A stretch of DNA of 30,546 nt, taken from assembly GCA_021741795.1 (NCBI GenBank), contig JAIOXC010000003.1, positions 1 through 30,546 of the forward strand, read 5' to 3'. Under the pieces are notes generated by a model. The model saw only the letters and a list, made by a program, of their open reading frames with translations. It ran no database searches and was not told the origin of the DNA. The position numbers were made by a program, and so were the translations under genes. How positions within the stretch are numbered: the first letter of the stretch is position 1; every line of letters starts with the position of its first letter. Below are positions 1 through 8,172 of this stretch, piece after piece. This stretch comes from Ilumatobacteraceae bacterium (GTDB lineage: Bacteria > Actinomycetota > Acidimicrobiia > Acidimicrobiales > Ilumatobacteraceae).

Positions 1-2
1 TC

Positions 3-698
3 ATTATTGCTTGGTGCACAGAATTGGCACTGATTTCAGGTCTCTACACACTGTGGCGTCTCGCAATGACGCTCCCCCTCGACCACGCGCCAGGGGCGAT
101 CGAACGAGCCAGGCAAATCAATCGACTGCAACAGTGGTTCCACATTCCAACTGAACTCTCGCTGCAACACTTTGTAATCAAGTACGAATGGCTAGCCCGC
201 TCAACCAATGCTTTTTATGCCGTCGCCCACGTGCCCGCAACTGTTGCCTTCATGATCTGGTTGTTTTGGCGACACCGTGATGTGTATTCACGATGGCGCA
301 ATAGTTTGGCCATGCTGACAGCTGCATGTTTGGTGATTCGTTATTTACGGGTCGCACCACCACGATTTCTACCCGAGCTTGGCTATGTCGACCTGGCTAC
401 GAACTATGGGCTCTCGGTATACGGTCCGGTCGGTACCGGCGTGTCTGACCAATTTGCAGCAATGCCATCCATCCATGTCGGCTGGGCTGCATTGGTATCG
501 TTTGGCATTGTTGCAGCATCAACGAGTCGGTGGCGTTGGATTTTTATTGCACACCTCGTGCTGACCGTATATGCGGTCACTGCAACTGGCAACCATTGGT
601 GGCTCGACAGCATTGGTGCAGTTGTCCTACTTACTGCGGCCCTCTGCATCGACGACAAATGGCTCAGTACATTTCGCGAGTCTCGACAGTTGAAATAG
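3..698 (+). CDS. PAP2-superfamily membrane phosphatase/transferase, 5' truncated by window edge
   Basis: The frame is open from base 3 with no stop before it, so the gene starts outside the window; the TTG at 24 is only an internal codon. The visible part is an integral membrane protein with several hydrophobic helices. It carries the two PAP2 histidine signatures: MPSIHVGWA (about bases 462-488) and GNHWWLD (about 589-609), which match the core S-x-H and G-x-H-x-x-x-D motifs. This arrangement is closest to the PAP2_3 / inositol-phosphorylceramide-synthase-like group, whose members act on lipid phosphates or transfer phospho-head groups at the membrane. The substrate cannot be told from sequence. 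The gene ends 18 bp before the next plus-strand gene, so the two may be co-transcribed. Confidence 0.85.
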   Translation: MIAWCTELALISGLYTLWRLAMTLPLDHAPGAIERARQINRLQQWFHIPTELSLQHFVIKYEWLARSTNAFYAVAHVPATVAFMIWLFWRHRDVYSRWRNSLAMLTAACLVIRYLRVAPPRFLPELGYVDLATNYGLSVYGPVGTGVSDQFAAMPSIHVGWAALVSFGIVAASTSRWRWIFIAHLVLTVYAVTATGNHWWLDSIGAVVLLTAALCIDDKWLSTFRESRQLK

Positions 699-716
699 GG
701 TCATAGCTGACCTCAT

Positions 717-1763
717 ATGCGAATCACCCCAAAGCTCCTCATAACACTTGCATTAGCCCTGGTCGCCCAGCCAGCCAACGCACGTCCTGTCGCTGCAAAT
801 TTTGGGTCGTCAGTTTCAGAACGTGCATTTGCGGACTTTCTTGCATTCTCCAAGGGTGGTTCAAAGTCCAGAGCAAATGTCAACTTCACGATTGACCCAC
901 AGATGCCGTCGGTCTATGCCAACCAAATCAAGCGCGACACGTTGGCGAGCCTGCGAATGTGGAGCAACGATCGTGCGCCAAGCATCAAGATGGATGTCTA
1001 CGCGGCACCAACACAACACTTTCAATTCATCTACGACTATATGAAGCAAGTATTGCCTCCCTCGCAACTCGCAAACGGCTGGCTCGACGAGAAGCTTCGA
1101 AGATCTAAATCGGAGTCAAGCGGTTTCTACGGCGGTGGCGCACCGGGCAATTCGATAAACGGCGATGACGTGTTTATGGCTTATGTGCCGAACAAGTACC
1201 CCATCAATGATGCACACTGGACCTCACTCGTGAGTCATGAATATGTACACGTTGTTCAGAGATCGCTGTTTCATGGATCAATGGCCCCGATGCAATGTTG
1301 GGTTCGAGAAGGTCAAGCCAACTACATCGGCTGGAGTTACTCCGGTCGAGCCAGTGCCGCATCTTTTGCTAGCGCATGGAAAACACAGATCCGCGATCTT
1401 GATCAGGCTCGCATCTATACCAAGACGCAAAAGTTTTCGAAGGTGTACTGGCAACAATGGTTTCTCAAAAAAGAGTTCCAGGATGTCTCCAAAGATTGTG
1501 AGCCATTTGACAATTATGCAGTTGGTGCCCTTGCATTTCAATACCTCTACGGCACCTATGGTCATGGAAAAGTTGAATCGTTCCTACATAATCTCCGCGA
1601 AGCCGTACAGCCATGCGGCGATGGCGGACCAAACTTCATTTCCGCATGCATTGCTGCTCGAGACAAGGCTTTCACTTCAGCATTTGGAGTTTCACTTCAT
1701 GACGCATACCCAAAATTTGCTCAACACATCGTGAGCGAGCTGCGCTGGGCTGCTATTTCGTAA
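717..1763 (+). CDS. Exported gluzincin-like metallopeptidase, uncharacterised
   Basis: The 348-residue product begins with a Sec signal peptide (basic start, hydrophobic LLITLALALVAQ, cleavage near ANA-R). The only strong functional motif is HEYVH at residues 174-178, an HExxH zinc site. A glutamate follows at residue 198 within WVREGQAN, the spacing and context of a gluzincin third ligand (peptidase_MA-like). The rest resembles no family I recognise. It contains several Cys residues (near 194, 261, 298 and 308) that could form disulfides outside the cell. There is no clear Shine-Dalgarno site before the ATG at 717, and the gene lies 18 bp behind the PAP2 gene. Its 3' end overlaps the convergent gene by 11 bp. 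Peptidase activity is inferred from the motif only. Confidence 0.8.
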   Translation: MRITPKLLITLALALVAQPANARPVAANFGSSVSERAFADFLAFSKGGSKSRANVNFTIDPQMPSVYANQIKRDTLASLRMWSNDRAPSIKMDVYAAPTQHFQFIYDYMKQVLPPSQLANGWLDEKLRRSKSESSGFYGGGAPGNSINGDDVFMAYVPNKYPINDAHWTSLVSHEYVHVVQRSLFHGSMAPMQCWVREGQANYIGWSYSGRASAASFASAWKTQIRDLDQARIYTKTQKFSKVYWQQWFLKKEFQDVSKDCEPFDNYAVGALAFQYLYGTYGHGKVESFLHNLREAVQPCGDGGPNFISACIAARDKAFTSAFGVSLHDAYPKFAQHIVSELRWAAIS

Positions 1764-3618
1764 TTTTCACAGTGTCGAGGTCGCCAGTTTTTGTGAGTGT
1801 CACTGTTATTCCTTTATAGGTCACGGTGTCACCTTGTAGCAAAAGTTTGTTGGTGTTTGTCGTTGCGGGCGTGACGTACTGAGCCCAAGTCTCTTTCACA
1901 ATTCCTTGTGACTCACCAGTGCGGTCGGTGTCTTTGGTGGTGTCGATGTAATACACAAGAACCCCATAGGTGCCGTCACCCAACCGAGAACCCCAACCTT
2001 CGGCCCGGTGCGACTCGACAACAAGTGCTTCAGTCGTAGAAATTGGAACAATCACACCACGCATTCCATGTTGCAAACGCTCCAGCGGAATCAATTGTGT
2101 TTCAAGCGTCGACTGTGTACTCGGCATGCAATACAGTTCATCTGCACCCATCCAACCTGCAAAAAATGTATCCCAAACGTTGAGAGTAACCGATCTGCCG
2201 TTTTGATTGTCCATAATGCTCAGATTTGACCTTGGCGAATGACCAGCAAGTCCCATTGGGTGACCCCACTCGTGAATCCAGAAGCTCCACAGGTCGTAGT
2301 TGTTGTTATAGAAATACTCGGCGCCCCCGAACAAATTCTCTACTGGACCTTCGGCGGAATTCACTTGCCAGTTAGCCATTCCAATTCCATCATTGAGACC
2401 CCGAATAGTTCTTGGAAACAAAACAAACACAAAATCAGAGTTTGTAAAGTCAATTAAAGGATCAGCAAGTGAAACGATTTCCTGTGCCATCGGAAGAACC
2501 GTTGCGCGATCTCCCTTTACGAGCGCGTAACCCGGCACGGGTTTGGACATGCGAAGCCAACGTTTTGGATACTGCCAATTAAATGACAAGGCCCCATTTG
2601 AGGTGAACTCAAACCATTTGTTGTACTCAGAAATTTGAGCATCTGCAGCCGTTAGTTCTTCAGCCGTTCCCACAGCATCAGAGAAATCAACAGCAATTAA
2701 TTGAATATTCGACACTCCCGTTGATGGAAGTGTCGGCGTTCCGCTAGTTCCGCGTGGGAATCCGATATTCCAGGGTTGAAATTTATTGATGCGGGCTTCA
2801 GTGAGTTTGCATGCATCGAGTGAACTTCCACCAGCAGGCACTGTCACTGCAGCAGGACTGGACGACAACTTGAACCACTTATAACTGCCTCCCGAGATTG
2901 CTCGGCACTCGAGATATCCAGCGCTCTGCACAGATTTATCGCCCTTATTGGTACATGCTTCGCCTTCTTTACCGACGGCACCAGCCACTGTTGAATTAGT
3001 CGCCGCGTCATTTCTCACCGTAAGCGTCACGAAACTAGAGCCATCAGCATTCTTGTAATTACTGAGATCACCAGTACACCCATTTGGCATCCCAAAATCT
3101 CTGACATACGTCCAAACTCTTATCTCACCTACCGATGAAGGGGCTCTAGCGGTACCAGTAAAAGTCGCAGTGTTGCCACCATTGCTCAACACCGGAACAT
3201 CGAATTTGGGCTCAGCAAAACCTTGCGAGTTTGACCAAGCGCGCATTTCGGGATAGCGGGGACTACTAATCAACGACATGATCGGACCGCAGCTGATGAC
3301 TGACGTAATCGTAAATTGGGCACCGGGTTTAACCGGGTTTGGCGAAACGGTGGTTGTCCATGACGTGATACCCACCGGACCATTAACGCCTTTGGATGAA
3401 GCAGCGTTTGAATTAGTTGCGCTTGATGCAACCTTGACCCACTTAAGGCTCTTGCCTGACTTGGTGCACTTGTACTTCACGCCCTTTGTGGACTGAACCC
3501 GACCAGCCTTGGGACACTTGCCTCCCGAGGTGGCAGCGCTAACTGGTAATGACGTGATGAGAGTGACACCAATTGCAAAAATCGCTACAAGGCGAATACG
3601 GCGTCCCACATCTGCCAC
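1753..3618 (-). CDS. Exported metzincin/M6-like metalloprotease with Cys modules and Ig-like domain
   Basis: Read from the GTG at 3618 (a second GTG lies at 3609), the product has about 621 residues and a signal peptide (RRIR, a hydrophobic stretch, then VSA-A). The longer reading to 3681 would also begin at GTG and would put an unlikely extension before the signal peptide. Order of parts: a Cys module just after the leader (CPKAGR...YKC...LKW); a beta-rich Ig-like region; a second similar module (EACTNKG...LEC...YKW); then the peptidase domain. The zinc motif HEWGHPMGLAGH starts at residue 449 and fits HExxHxxGxxH, with SIMDNQ as a possible Met-turn. The protein is probably a secreted or surface protease. 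It overlaps the convergent upstream-listed peptidase gene by 11 bp. Confidence 0.8.
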   Translation of the reverse strand: MADVGRRIRLVAIFAIGVTLITSLPVSAATSGGKCPKAGRVQSTKGVKYKCTKSGKSLKWVKVASSATNSNAASSKGVNGPVGITSWTTTVSPNPVKPGAQFTITSVISCGPIMSLISSPRYPEMRAWSNSQGFAEPKFDVPVLSNGGNTATFTGTARAPSSVGEIRVWTYVRDFGMPNGCTGDLSNYKNADGSSFVTLTVRNDAATNSTVAGAVGKEGEACTNKGDKSVQSAGYLECRAISGGSYKWFKLSSSPAAVTVPAGGSSLDACKLTEARINKFQPWNIGFPRGTSGTPTLPSTGVSNIQLIAVDFSDAVGTAEELTAADAQISEYNKWFEFTSNGALSFNWQYPKRWLRMSKPVPGYALVKGDRATVLPMAQEIVSLADPLIDFTNSDFVFVLFPRTIRGLNDGIGMANWQVNSAEGPVENLFGGAEYFYNNNYDLWSFWIHEWGHPMGLAGHSPRSNLSIMDNQNGRSVTLNVWDTFFAGWMGADELYCMPSTQSTLETQLIPLERLQHGMRGVIVPISTTEALVVESHRAEGWGSRLGDGTYGVLVYYIDTTKDTDRTGESQGIVKETWAQYVTPATTNTNKLLLQGDTVTYKGITVTLTKTGDLDTVKITK

Positions 3619-3631
3619 GATAATAGATATG
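3609..3631. promoter_or_regulatory. Compact divergent start region between protease and PhyH genes
   Basis: The GTG candidates of the minus gene (3618, 3609) and the ATG of the plus gene (3629) are separated by only about 10-20 bp. The AT-rich core GATAATAG contains GATAAT on the plus strand (3619-3624) and TATTAT on the minus strand (3625-3620), both -10-like. No Shine-Dalgarno sequence fits either gene. This suggests overlapping divergent promoters with very short or absent leaders. No good -35 hexamer is seen. Confidence 0.35.
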
Positions 3632-4459
3632 AACAACCACCCCTGGAACAATTCGTTCGAATGGCGAAACCATACCGCCACGAGTGGCGTTCTCTCACAG
3701 GCCCAAATTGATCAGTTTGATCAAGATGGATATGTCGTTGTCAACGATATTTTTTCTTTAGATGAACTGCGTGACCTCGTTGCAATTACCGATGCAGCAG
3801 ATGCCGAGGCTGTTGCGGTGTTGGCGGCCCAACCAAACGAGCGCATTGCAATTTCAGAAAAGGGTGCAATTACATTCGCCGGACAACTCGCGAGCAAGAT
3901 TCCCGAGATTCGTAGATTTGTCAAAAACCCTACGATCATGGGCGCATGTCGTGATCTTGTCGGACCCGATGTGCGCATGTATCACGATCAGACGGTGTAC
4001 AAACAGATTGAGAAGCCTCGTAGGTTCCCTTGGCACCAAGACAACGGCTACCTATTTGTGACTCAGCAGCACTACCTCACTTGTTGGATTTCGCTCAATG
4101 GTGCGACTATCGAAAATGGTTGCCCACAGGTCGTAACTGGGTTGCATAAGCAAGGCACAATGTCGCATTACTTTGTGCCAACACTTGGTTATGAGTGTTT
4201 TGAAAATCCACCTAAAACTCCAATAATTGCCGAAGTCAAAGCCGGTGGTGCAGTGTTCTTTTCGTCGCTCACCCCACACCTCACCGGACCAAACACTTCG
4301 AATGGTGTGCGCAAGGCATACATCGTGCAGTACGCACAAAGTGATGCTGTTGTCATGGAAGGCAACGCCAATGATGGCGACCCAACTGGATCGCACTCAA
4401 TATCAAGTGAACCTCGTGGTTTACCCGTGCTTCAGAATGGCCAGATTTGCGCTGACTGA
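3629..4459 (+). CDS. Phytanoyl-CoA dioxygenase (PhyH) family Fe(II)/2-oxoglutarate oxygenase
   Basis: The 276-residue product has the double-stranded beta-helix iron site: H136 and D138 in PWHQDNGY, distal H217 in TPHLTGPN, and R228 in GVRKAY as the likely 2-oxoglutarate anchor. The N-terminal part DQFDQDGYVVV is typical of PhyH proteins. Such enzymes hydroxylate or halogenate small molecules in the cytoplasm; the substrate is unknown here. I chose the ATG at 3629 because the PhyH homology begins shortly after it, while the frame upstream runs into the start of the divergent protease gene. The two start codons lie about 10 bp apart. The stop codon sits inside a perfect inverted repeat that probably ends transcription. 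Confidence 0.9.
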   Translation: MNNHPWNNSFEWRNHTATSGVLSQAQIDQFDQDGYVVVNDIFSLDELRDLVAITDAADAEAVAVLAAQPNERIAISEKGAITFAGQLASKIPEIRRFVKNPTIMGACRDLVGPDVRMYHDQTVYKQIEKPRRFPWHQDNGYLFVTQQHYLTCWISLNGATIENGCPQVVTGLHKQGTMSHYFVPTLGYECFENPPKTPIIAEVKAGGAVFFSSLTPHLTGPNTSNGVRKAYIVQYAQSDAVVMEGNANDGDPTGSHSISSEPRGLPVLQNGQICAD

Positions 4460-4472
4460 ACCTTCAGTCAGC
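4451..4472. terminator. Perfect inverted repeat between convergent genes, likely bidirectional terminator
   Basis: The arms GCTGACTGAA (4451-4460) and TTCAGTCAGC (4463-4472) are exact complements around CC. The hairpin contains the stop codon of the PhyH gene and lies just beyond the stop of the convergent Ig-like gene. On the plus strand a T-rich stretch follows about 10 bases later, but there is no tight U-run, so efficiency is uncertain. Confidence 0.6.
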
Positions 4473-4478
4473 TATCGA

Positions 4479-5315
4479 CTACTTTGTCTTTTTCTTGTAG
4501 CCAGCTGGGCACTTTGGATTTAGTGCAGTTACACGCTTAACCGTTGAACCCTTAGTGCAGACAATCGTTGTCTTTTTGGCAACAGCGACCGTGGTGGTTG
4601 TGGTTGGGGCAACAGTTGTGGTTGTTGTCGGCGCAACCGTTGTAGTTGTCGCTGCTGTAACAGGATAAATGGTCATCGTCACGGTTGCAAAGTATGTATT
4701 CGAGGAATCCTCTTCGTCCATGATGACTCTAAACACCCAATCAACAGCTGGTGTTTCTTTCGTTGGTGTTCCACTAATCACTCCAGTGAGTTCATCAATC
4801 TTCAAACCGGCAGGCAGTGCAGGAGTTACCGTAAAGTTATACTCACTCGGGATTCCGTAGTCGTAATACTTAACCGTTGGCGTAATAGCAACACCAACAC
4901 TGCCCGTCACAACTTGACAGGTTGGATAAATACCAACAACCGTTGGTTGGGTGACAGTCAATGTGAAGTATTGGGTCGCAGAACCAGCCGAGTTAGTGCC
5001 AGTAATTGCATACATCGTTGCACTCGTCACAACTTCTGGTTTGCCAGAAAGTTTCCCCGTGGTTGAGCTAAAGATTAAACCCTTCGTAACAGCTGGAGAA
5101 ATTGAATACCTTGCAACAGCCCCACCCGTAGTCCGAATGTCATAACCAATAACTGAAGAACAGAGCTCAATATCTTCCACAACTGCACTCAGTGTGAACG
5201 CAGGTGCGGTTTCAGCAGAGACAGACGTTCCAGAAAATGGGACCGCGACAAATGCAATACTGCACAGTCCGATCATTGCTGCAAACTTGCGAGCTTTGTT
5301 GCGAATTTGGCTCAT
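4479..5315 (-). CDS. Exported Ig-like (putative He_PIG) protein with Thr-rich linker and C-terminal Cys module
   Basis: The start at 5315 is supported by GGAGG (5323-5327) six bases upstream; the longer frame to 5342 has no such site. The product has 278 residues: a signal peptide ending near VSA-E, then two beta-rich repeats of the putative-Ig type. Phrases such as LPAGLKIDELTGVISGTP and GLIFSSTTGKLSGKP are hallmarks of He_PIG domains. A low-complexity linker of TTTTVAP units follows, then a short basic tail with VCTKGSTVKR and KCPAGYKKK. I see no catalytic residues. It is probably a surface or matrix binding protein. The tail may fold through its two Cys, or may mark the protein for the cell surface; that is inference. 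Confidence 0.8.
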   Translation of the reverse strand: MSQIRNKARKFAAMIGLCSIAFVAVPFSGTSVSAETAPAFTLSAVVEDIELCSSVIGYDIRTTGGAVARYSISPAVTKGLIFSSTTGKLSGKPEVVTSATMYAITGTNSAGSATQYFTLTVTQPTVVGIYPTCQVVTGSVGVAITPTVKYYDYGIPSEYNFTVTPALPAGLKIDELTGVISGTPTKETPAVDWVFRVIMDEEDSSNTYFATVTMTIYPVTAATTTTVAPTTTTTVAPTTTTTVAVAKKTTIVCTKGSTVKRVTALNPKCPAGYKKKTK

Positions 5316-5327
5316 CTCATGCCTCCA

Positions 5328-5390
5328 GAACGGACTAGTCATCGTTTTGATTACTGAATGAATTATAGGTGAACTATCGCTTCAATTGGA
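5328..5390 (-). promoter_or_regulatory. Likely promoter of the Ig-like protein gene
   Basis: A consensus -10 box TATAAT lies on the minus strand at 5367-5362, about 47 bases before the start codon and compatible with the Shine-Dalgarno site at 5323-5327. At a 17-bp spacing the -35 position reads TCCAAT, a weak match. The rest of the gap to 5443 shows no other gene. Confidence 0.4.
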
Positions 5391-5443
5391 GTACATGTTC
5401 TGCTGGGGACGTTTATGTCAATAACTATAAGCTCTTGAGATTG

Positions 5444-6172
5444 CTATGGCAGGGCAACAATGGCTTCGTGTTCAAGTGAAGCAACTACTTGATCGTTAAC
5501 CACAATATGTATGTCCAGCACTGCACGCTCGCCATGCGACTCAAAACGCCTGACCACAACTGAACGTAACTCTGCAGTTGCACCAACCGCTGCTGTTGCA
5601 TGATGCCGAATAATGCTGCGCATATGCACCCAACTTCCACGAGCAACAGAGTTGTAGACAATGTCGTTTGCTAAAGCCGGCCAGACTGCAGGGTGAACGA
5701 GCCCGCGATCGGCATAGAAAGGAAACTCGTCGCCCGCACGCGAGCCGTAGTCGCAACTAAACGTATCGATTAATTGAAATTCCTTCGATGGCAAAACTTC
5801 ACCATCACGCATTGGTGCTACTGCCCCACTTTCGCGCACTGCACGAAAGATTGCACGGGGCTGTTCTGGTTCGCTCGTTATTGCTTGCACCAAGACCGCA
5901 TCGCCTTCGACGACTGGCACACACCGCAGAAGGTCCTGATCGAACACTGGTCGACGAAAACGAATTTCGCCCCCGCCGCGCGCAAGCCAATCTTCGCCCC
6001 ACGCAACAATCAGTGGGTGGGTCATATACGCATATGTTGTTACTCCGGCAACGAGCGCCCGCGGAAAACCAGCGGCCTGCGCACCAGCATCAGTATGAAT
6101 CGGATTGCGCGCGTGCTCTGGCAGGTTTTGGGCGACGATTGACCACTCAACTGGTTGCTGAACATCACTCAT
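5444..6172 (-). CDS. MaoC-like hotdog-fold protein (dehydratase/thioesterase family)
   Basis: The 242-residue product has the MaoC-type segment RNPIHTD at residues 22-28, followed by AAGFPRALVAGVTTYAYM, the usual G-F-x-x-x-x-x-x-G helix of (R)-specific enoyl-CoA hydratases. A second half of hotdog type follows. In active hydratases an Asp normally sits two residues before the Asn of NPxH; here that position is Ala21, so ordinary hydratase chemistry is doubtful. The ATG at 6172 is preferred over a TTG at 6193, which would lie directly at the aldolase stop; neither has a strong ribosome site. It follows the aldolase gene by 24 bp and is probably in its operon. An acyl-CoA or acyl-thioester ligand is likely from the fold alone. 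Confidence 0.75.
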   Translation of the reverse strand: MSDVQQPVEWSIVAQNLPEHARNPIHTDAGAQAAGFPRALVAGVTTYAYMTHPLIVAWGEDWLARGGGEIRFRRPVFDQDLLRCVPVVEGDAVLVQAITSEPEQPRAIFRAVRESGAVAPMRDGEVLPSKEFQLIDTFSCDYGSRAGDEFPFYADRGLVHPAVWPALANDIVYNSVARGSWVHMRSIIRHHATAAVGATAELRSVVVRRFESHGERAVLDIHIVVNDQVVASLEHEAIVALP

Positions 6173-6196
6173 GAACAAGTACTCATTTACCAATAC

Positions 6197-7084
6197 TCAC
6201 GTATTTGACGCGTCGTAGATTCCTTGAATTGCCGAGTTGAGCAATGCATCAAACTCTGCATCAGATTGCTTGGCCGACAAACCCTCTGTTAACGCACGAG
6301 AGAAGCTCGCAATTACTCCAGCATTCTTTGCCAACTGCTTGTTTGCATCTTCGCGGCTATATCCACCCGACAACGCCACCACCCGCACAACCCGCGGATG
6401 CTTCACCAACTCGGCAAAGAATCCATCTTGATTTGGCAAGGTGAGCTTGAGCATCACGTTCTGATCAGCATTCAATTGATTGAGCTCAGACAAAATTGAG
6501 GCTTTCAACAACACCTCAGCCCCAGCCTTTTGCGGGCTATTGATATCTACTTCAGGTTCGATGATTGGGACGAGTCCGGCCGCAATGATCTGTTTGCCAA
6601 CTTCAAACTGCTGACGTACGACGTCGTTGATTCCCTTTTCGTTTGCCAACTTAATTACCGAACGCATCTTGGTGCCAAACACACCGTGCTTCGTTGCCTT
6701 CGCCAACAATGCATCGAGTTCGGGCATTGGCTTCATTACCTGTACGCCATCTTGGTCGTCGGCCAAGCCCTTGTCGATCTTGAGAAAAGGTACGACGCCC
6801 TTGTTCTCCCACAAAAATTCTGCAGCGCCCTTGCCGTCAATAGTGCGATCCATAGTCATTTCAAACAAGATTGCTCCGAGCACCCGCTCGCCAGAGAATG
6901 CCGAACTCTTGATAATGCGCGAACGCATGGCATGAATAAGGTCGAACATCTGCTCGTCACCGGAATATTCAGACTCCGAGACACCATAAAGCTTGAGTGC
7001 CTTTGGCGTACTGCCGCCGCTTTGGTCGAGAGCTGCGATAAAACCCTTGCCACTTTGCACTTTGGTCATCATGTCGTTATTCAT
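6197..7084 (-). CDS. fda: Class I fructose-bisphosphate aldolase
   Basis: The enzyme cleaves fructose 1,6-bisphosphate to dihydroxyacetone phosphate and glyceraldehyde 3-phosphate in the cytoplasm. The sequence closely resembles the bacterial class I enzyme of Staphylococcus: GFIAALDQSGGSTPKAL near the N terminus, GVVPFLKIDKGL, VPIIEPEVDI near residue 175, the Schiff-base Lys213 in MLKLTLP, and VVALSGGYSRE for phosphate binding. I chose the ATG at 7084 because GGAG (7092-7095) is seven bases upstream; the ATG at 7090 would leave only one base. This gives 295 residues, the usual family length. It is transcribed divergently from the Rieske oxygenase gene and is followed closely by the MaoC-like gene. 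Confidence 0.95.
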   Translation of the reverse strand: MNNDMMTKVQSGKGFIAALDQSGGSTPKALKLYGVSESEYSGDEQMFDLIHAMRSRIIKSSAFSGERVLGAILFEMTMDRTIDGKGAAEFLWENKGVVPFLKIDKGLADDQDGVQVMKPMPELDALLAKATKHGVFGTKMRSVIKLANEKGINDVVRQQFEVGKQIIAAGLVPIIEPEVDINSPQKAGAEVLLKASILSELNQLNADQNVMLKLTLPNQDGFFAELVKHPRVVRVVALSGGYSREDANKQLAKNAGVIASFSRALTEGLSAKQSDAEFDALLNSAIQGIYDASNT

Positions 7085-7184
7085 CTTCATGCTCCGTTTC
7101 GCTTACCTAACAGAGTAATTGCTTGAAGCGACACAGCCGAAATCATGGTCCGCCGTATCGCCTACAACATGTAAGACTTTGCCT

Positions 7185-8162
7185 ATGAACGCGCTGCGCA
7201 GTGCATGGCACCCTGTTGTTTTGTCGCTGGAATTGAACACTGAACCTATAGCCACAACCTTGCTGGATACCCCGTTGGTTATCTGGCGAGACAGCAACGG
7301 CACCCCTCACGCTTCTAGCGATATTTGCGTTCATCGTGGCACCGCGCTTTCTGGTGGTTGCGTCAAGGGCGACAACATCATGTGCCCGTATCACGGCTGG
7401 CAATTTGATTCGTCCGGCGCTTGTGTGCACATTCCGCAACTTGAAGACCCGTCGCGCGTTCCGCCAAAAGCGAAAGTGCCCGTCTACCAGTGCGCTGAGC
7501 GCAATGGCATGGTATGGGTTGCACTTGCAACACCTCGATTCGACATTCCGCTGATTGATGAGATTGATGATGCGAATTGGAAGTGGGTTAACTGCGGCCC
7601 GTACGAATGGAACGCTGGTTCGTCGCGCCAACTCGAAAACTTCACCGACTTCGGTCACTTTCCTTGGGTGCACCCCGGCTTGCTGGGCGATCCTGATCGA
7701 CCCGTAGTTCCGGATTGTGATGTGAGCACAACTGGTCATGTTGTGCACTACAACATCGTGCGACCCGAAGCGCCAAACAGCGATGACTTTCCGATATTTG
7801 CCAATTCAAATACGACTTCTCCAATGCGCACATCTCGCTACGAGATCCATGCACCGTTTACGTTGTTGCTCAGACTTGGCTGGGGCGGTGTGGAAGGAAT
7901 GATTTACTTCTTTGCTTCCCAACCCGTAGACCATGATCACTCTCGCGGCTTCCTCATTATTGGTCGCAACTACAACTTTGATCAACCAGATTCAGTGATT
8001 CGCGATTTTGAAGACGTCATTTTCAATCAAGACAAAGTAATTGTCGAGTCGCAACGACCAAAGTCAGTGCCATTTGACATTACAAGTGAACTACACATGA
8101 AATTTGATGGAGTCGCACTTGCTTATCGAAAGATGATGACCACCAACGGCTTCACCAATTAG
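7185..8162 (+). CDS. Rieske non-heme iron oxygenase, alpha subunit
   Basis: The 325-residue product has a Rieske [2Fe-2S] domain with C48, H50, C67 and H70 (CVHRG and CPYHGW). The catalytic domain has the mononuclear iron motif ENFTDFGHFPWVHPG, which supplies two His; a later Asp should complete the facial triad. Proteins of this group hydroxylate or demethylate aromatic or related compounds using electrons from a separate reductase. No reductase, ferredoxin or beta subunit gene is adjacent, so the partner must be elsewhere. The ATG at 7185 is chosen because the Rieske homology (RSAWHPV) begins right after it. A TAAGAC box lies seven bases before the ATG, so a leaderless transcript is possible. 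The substrate is unknown. Confidence 0.9.
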   Translation: MNALRSAWHPVVLSLELNTEPIATTLLDTPLVIWRDSNGTPHASSDICVHRGTALSGGCVKGDNIMCPYHGWQFDSSGACVHIPQLEDPSRVPPKAKVPVYQCAERNGMVWVALATPRFDIPLIDEIDDANWKWVNCGPYEWNAGSSRQLENFTDFGHFPWVHPGLLGDPDRPVVPDCDVSTTGHVVHYNIVRPEAPNSDDFPIFANSNTTSPMRTSRYEIHAPFTLLLRLGWGGVEGMIYFFASQPVDHDHSRGFLIIGRNYNFDQPDSVIRDFEDVIFNQDKVIVESQRPKSVPFDITSELHMKFDGVALAYRKMMTTNGFTN

Positions 8163-8172
8163 AAATAGCTAA

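Noticed and set aside
4563..4650. Short tandem repeats as a possible minisatellite or CRISPR-like array
   Set aside because: They encode the TTTTVAP linker of the Ig-like protein and have no spacers.
5403..5430. TTGACA on the minus strand upstream of the Ig-like gene as a -35 box for the TATAAT at 5362-5367
   Set aside because: The distance is far beyond the usual 16-18 bp, so they cannot form one promoter.
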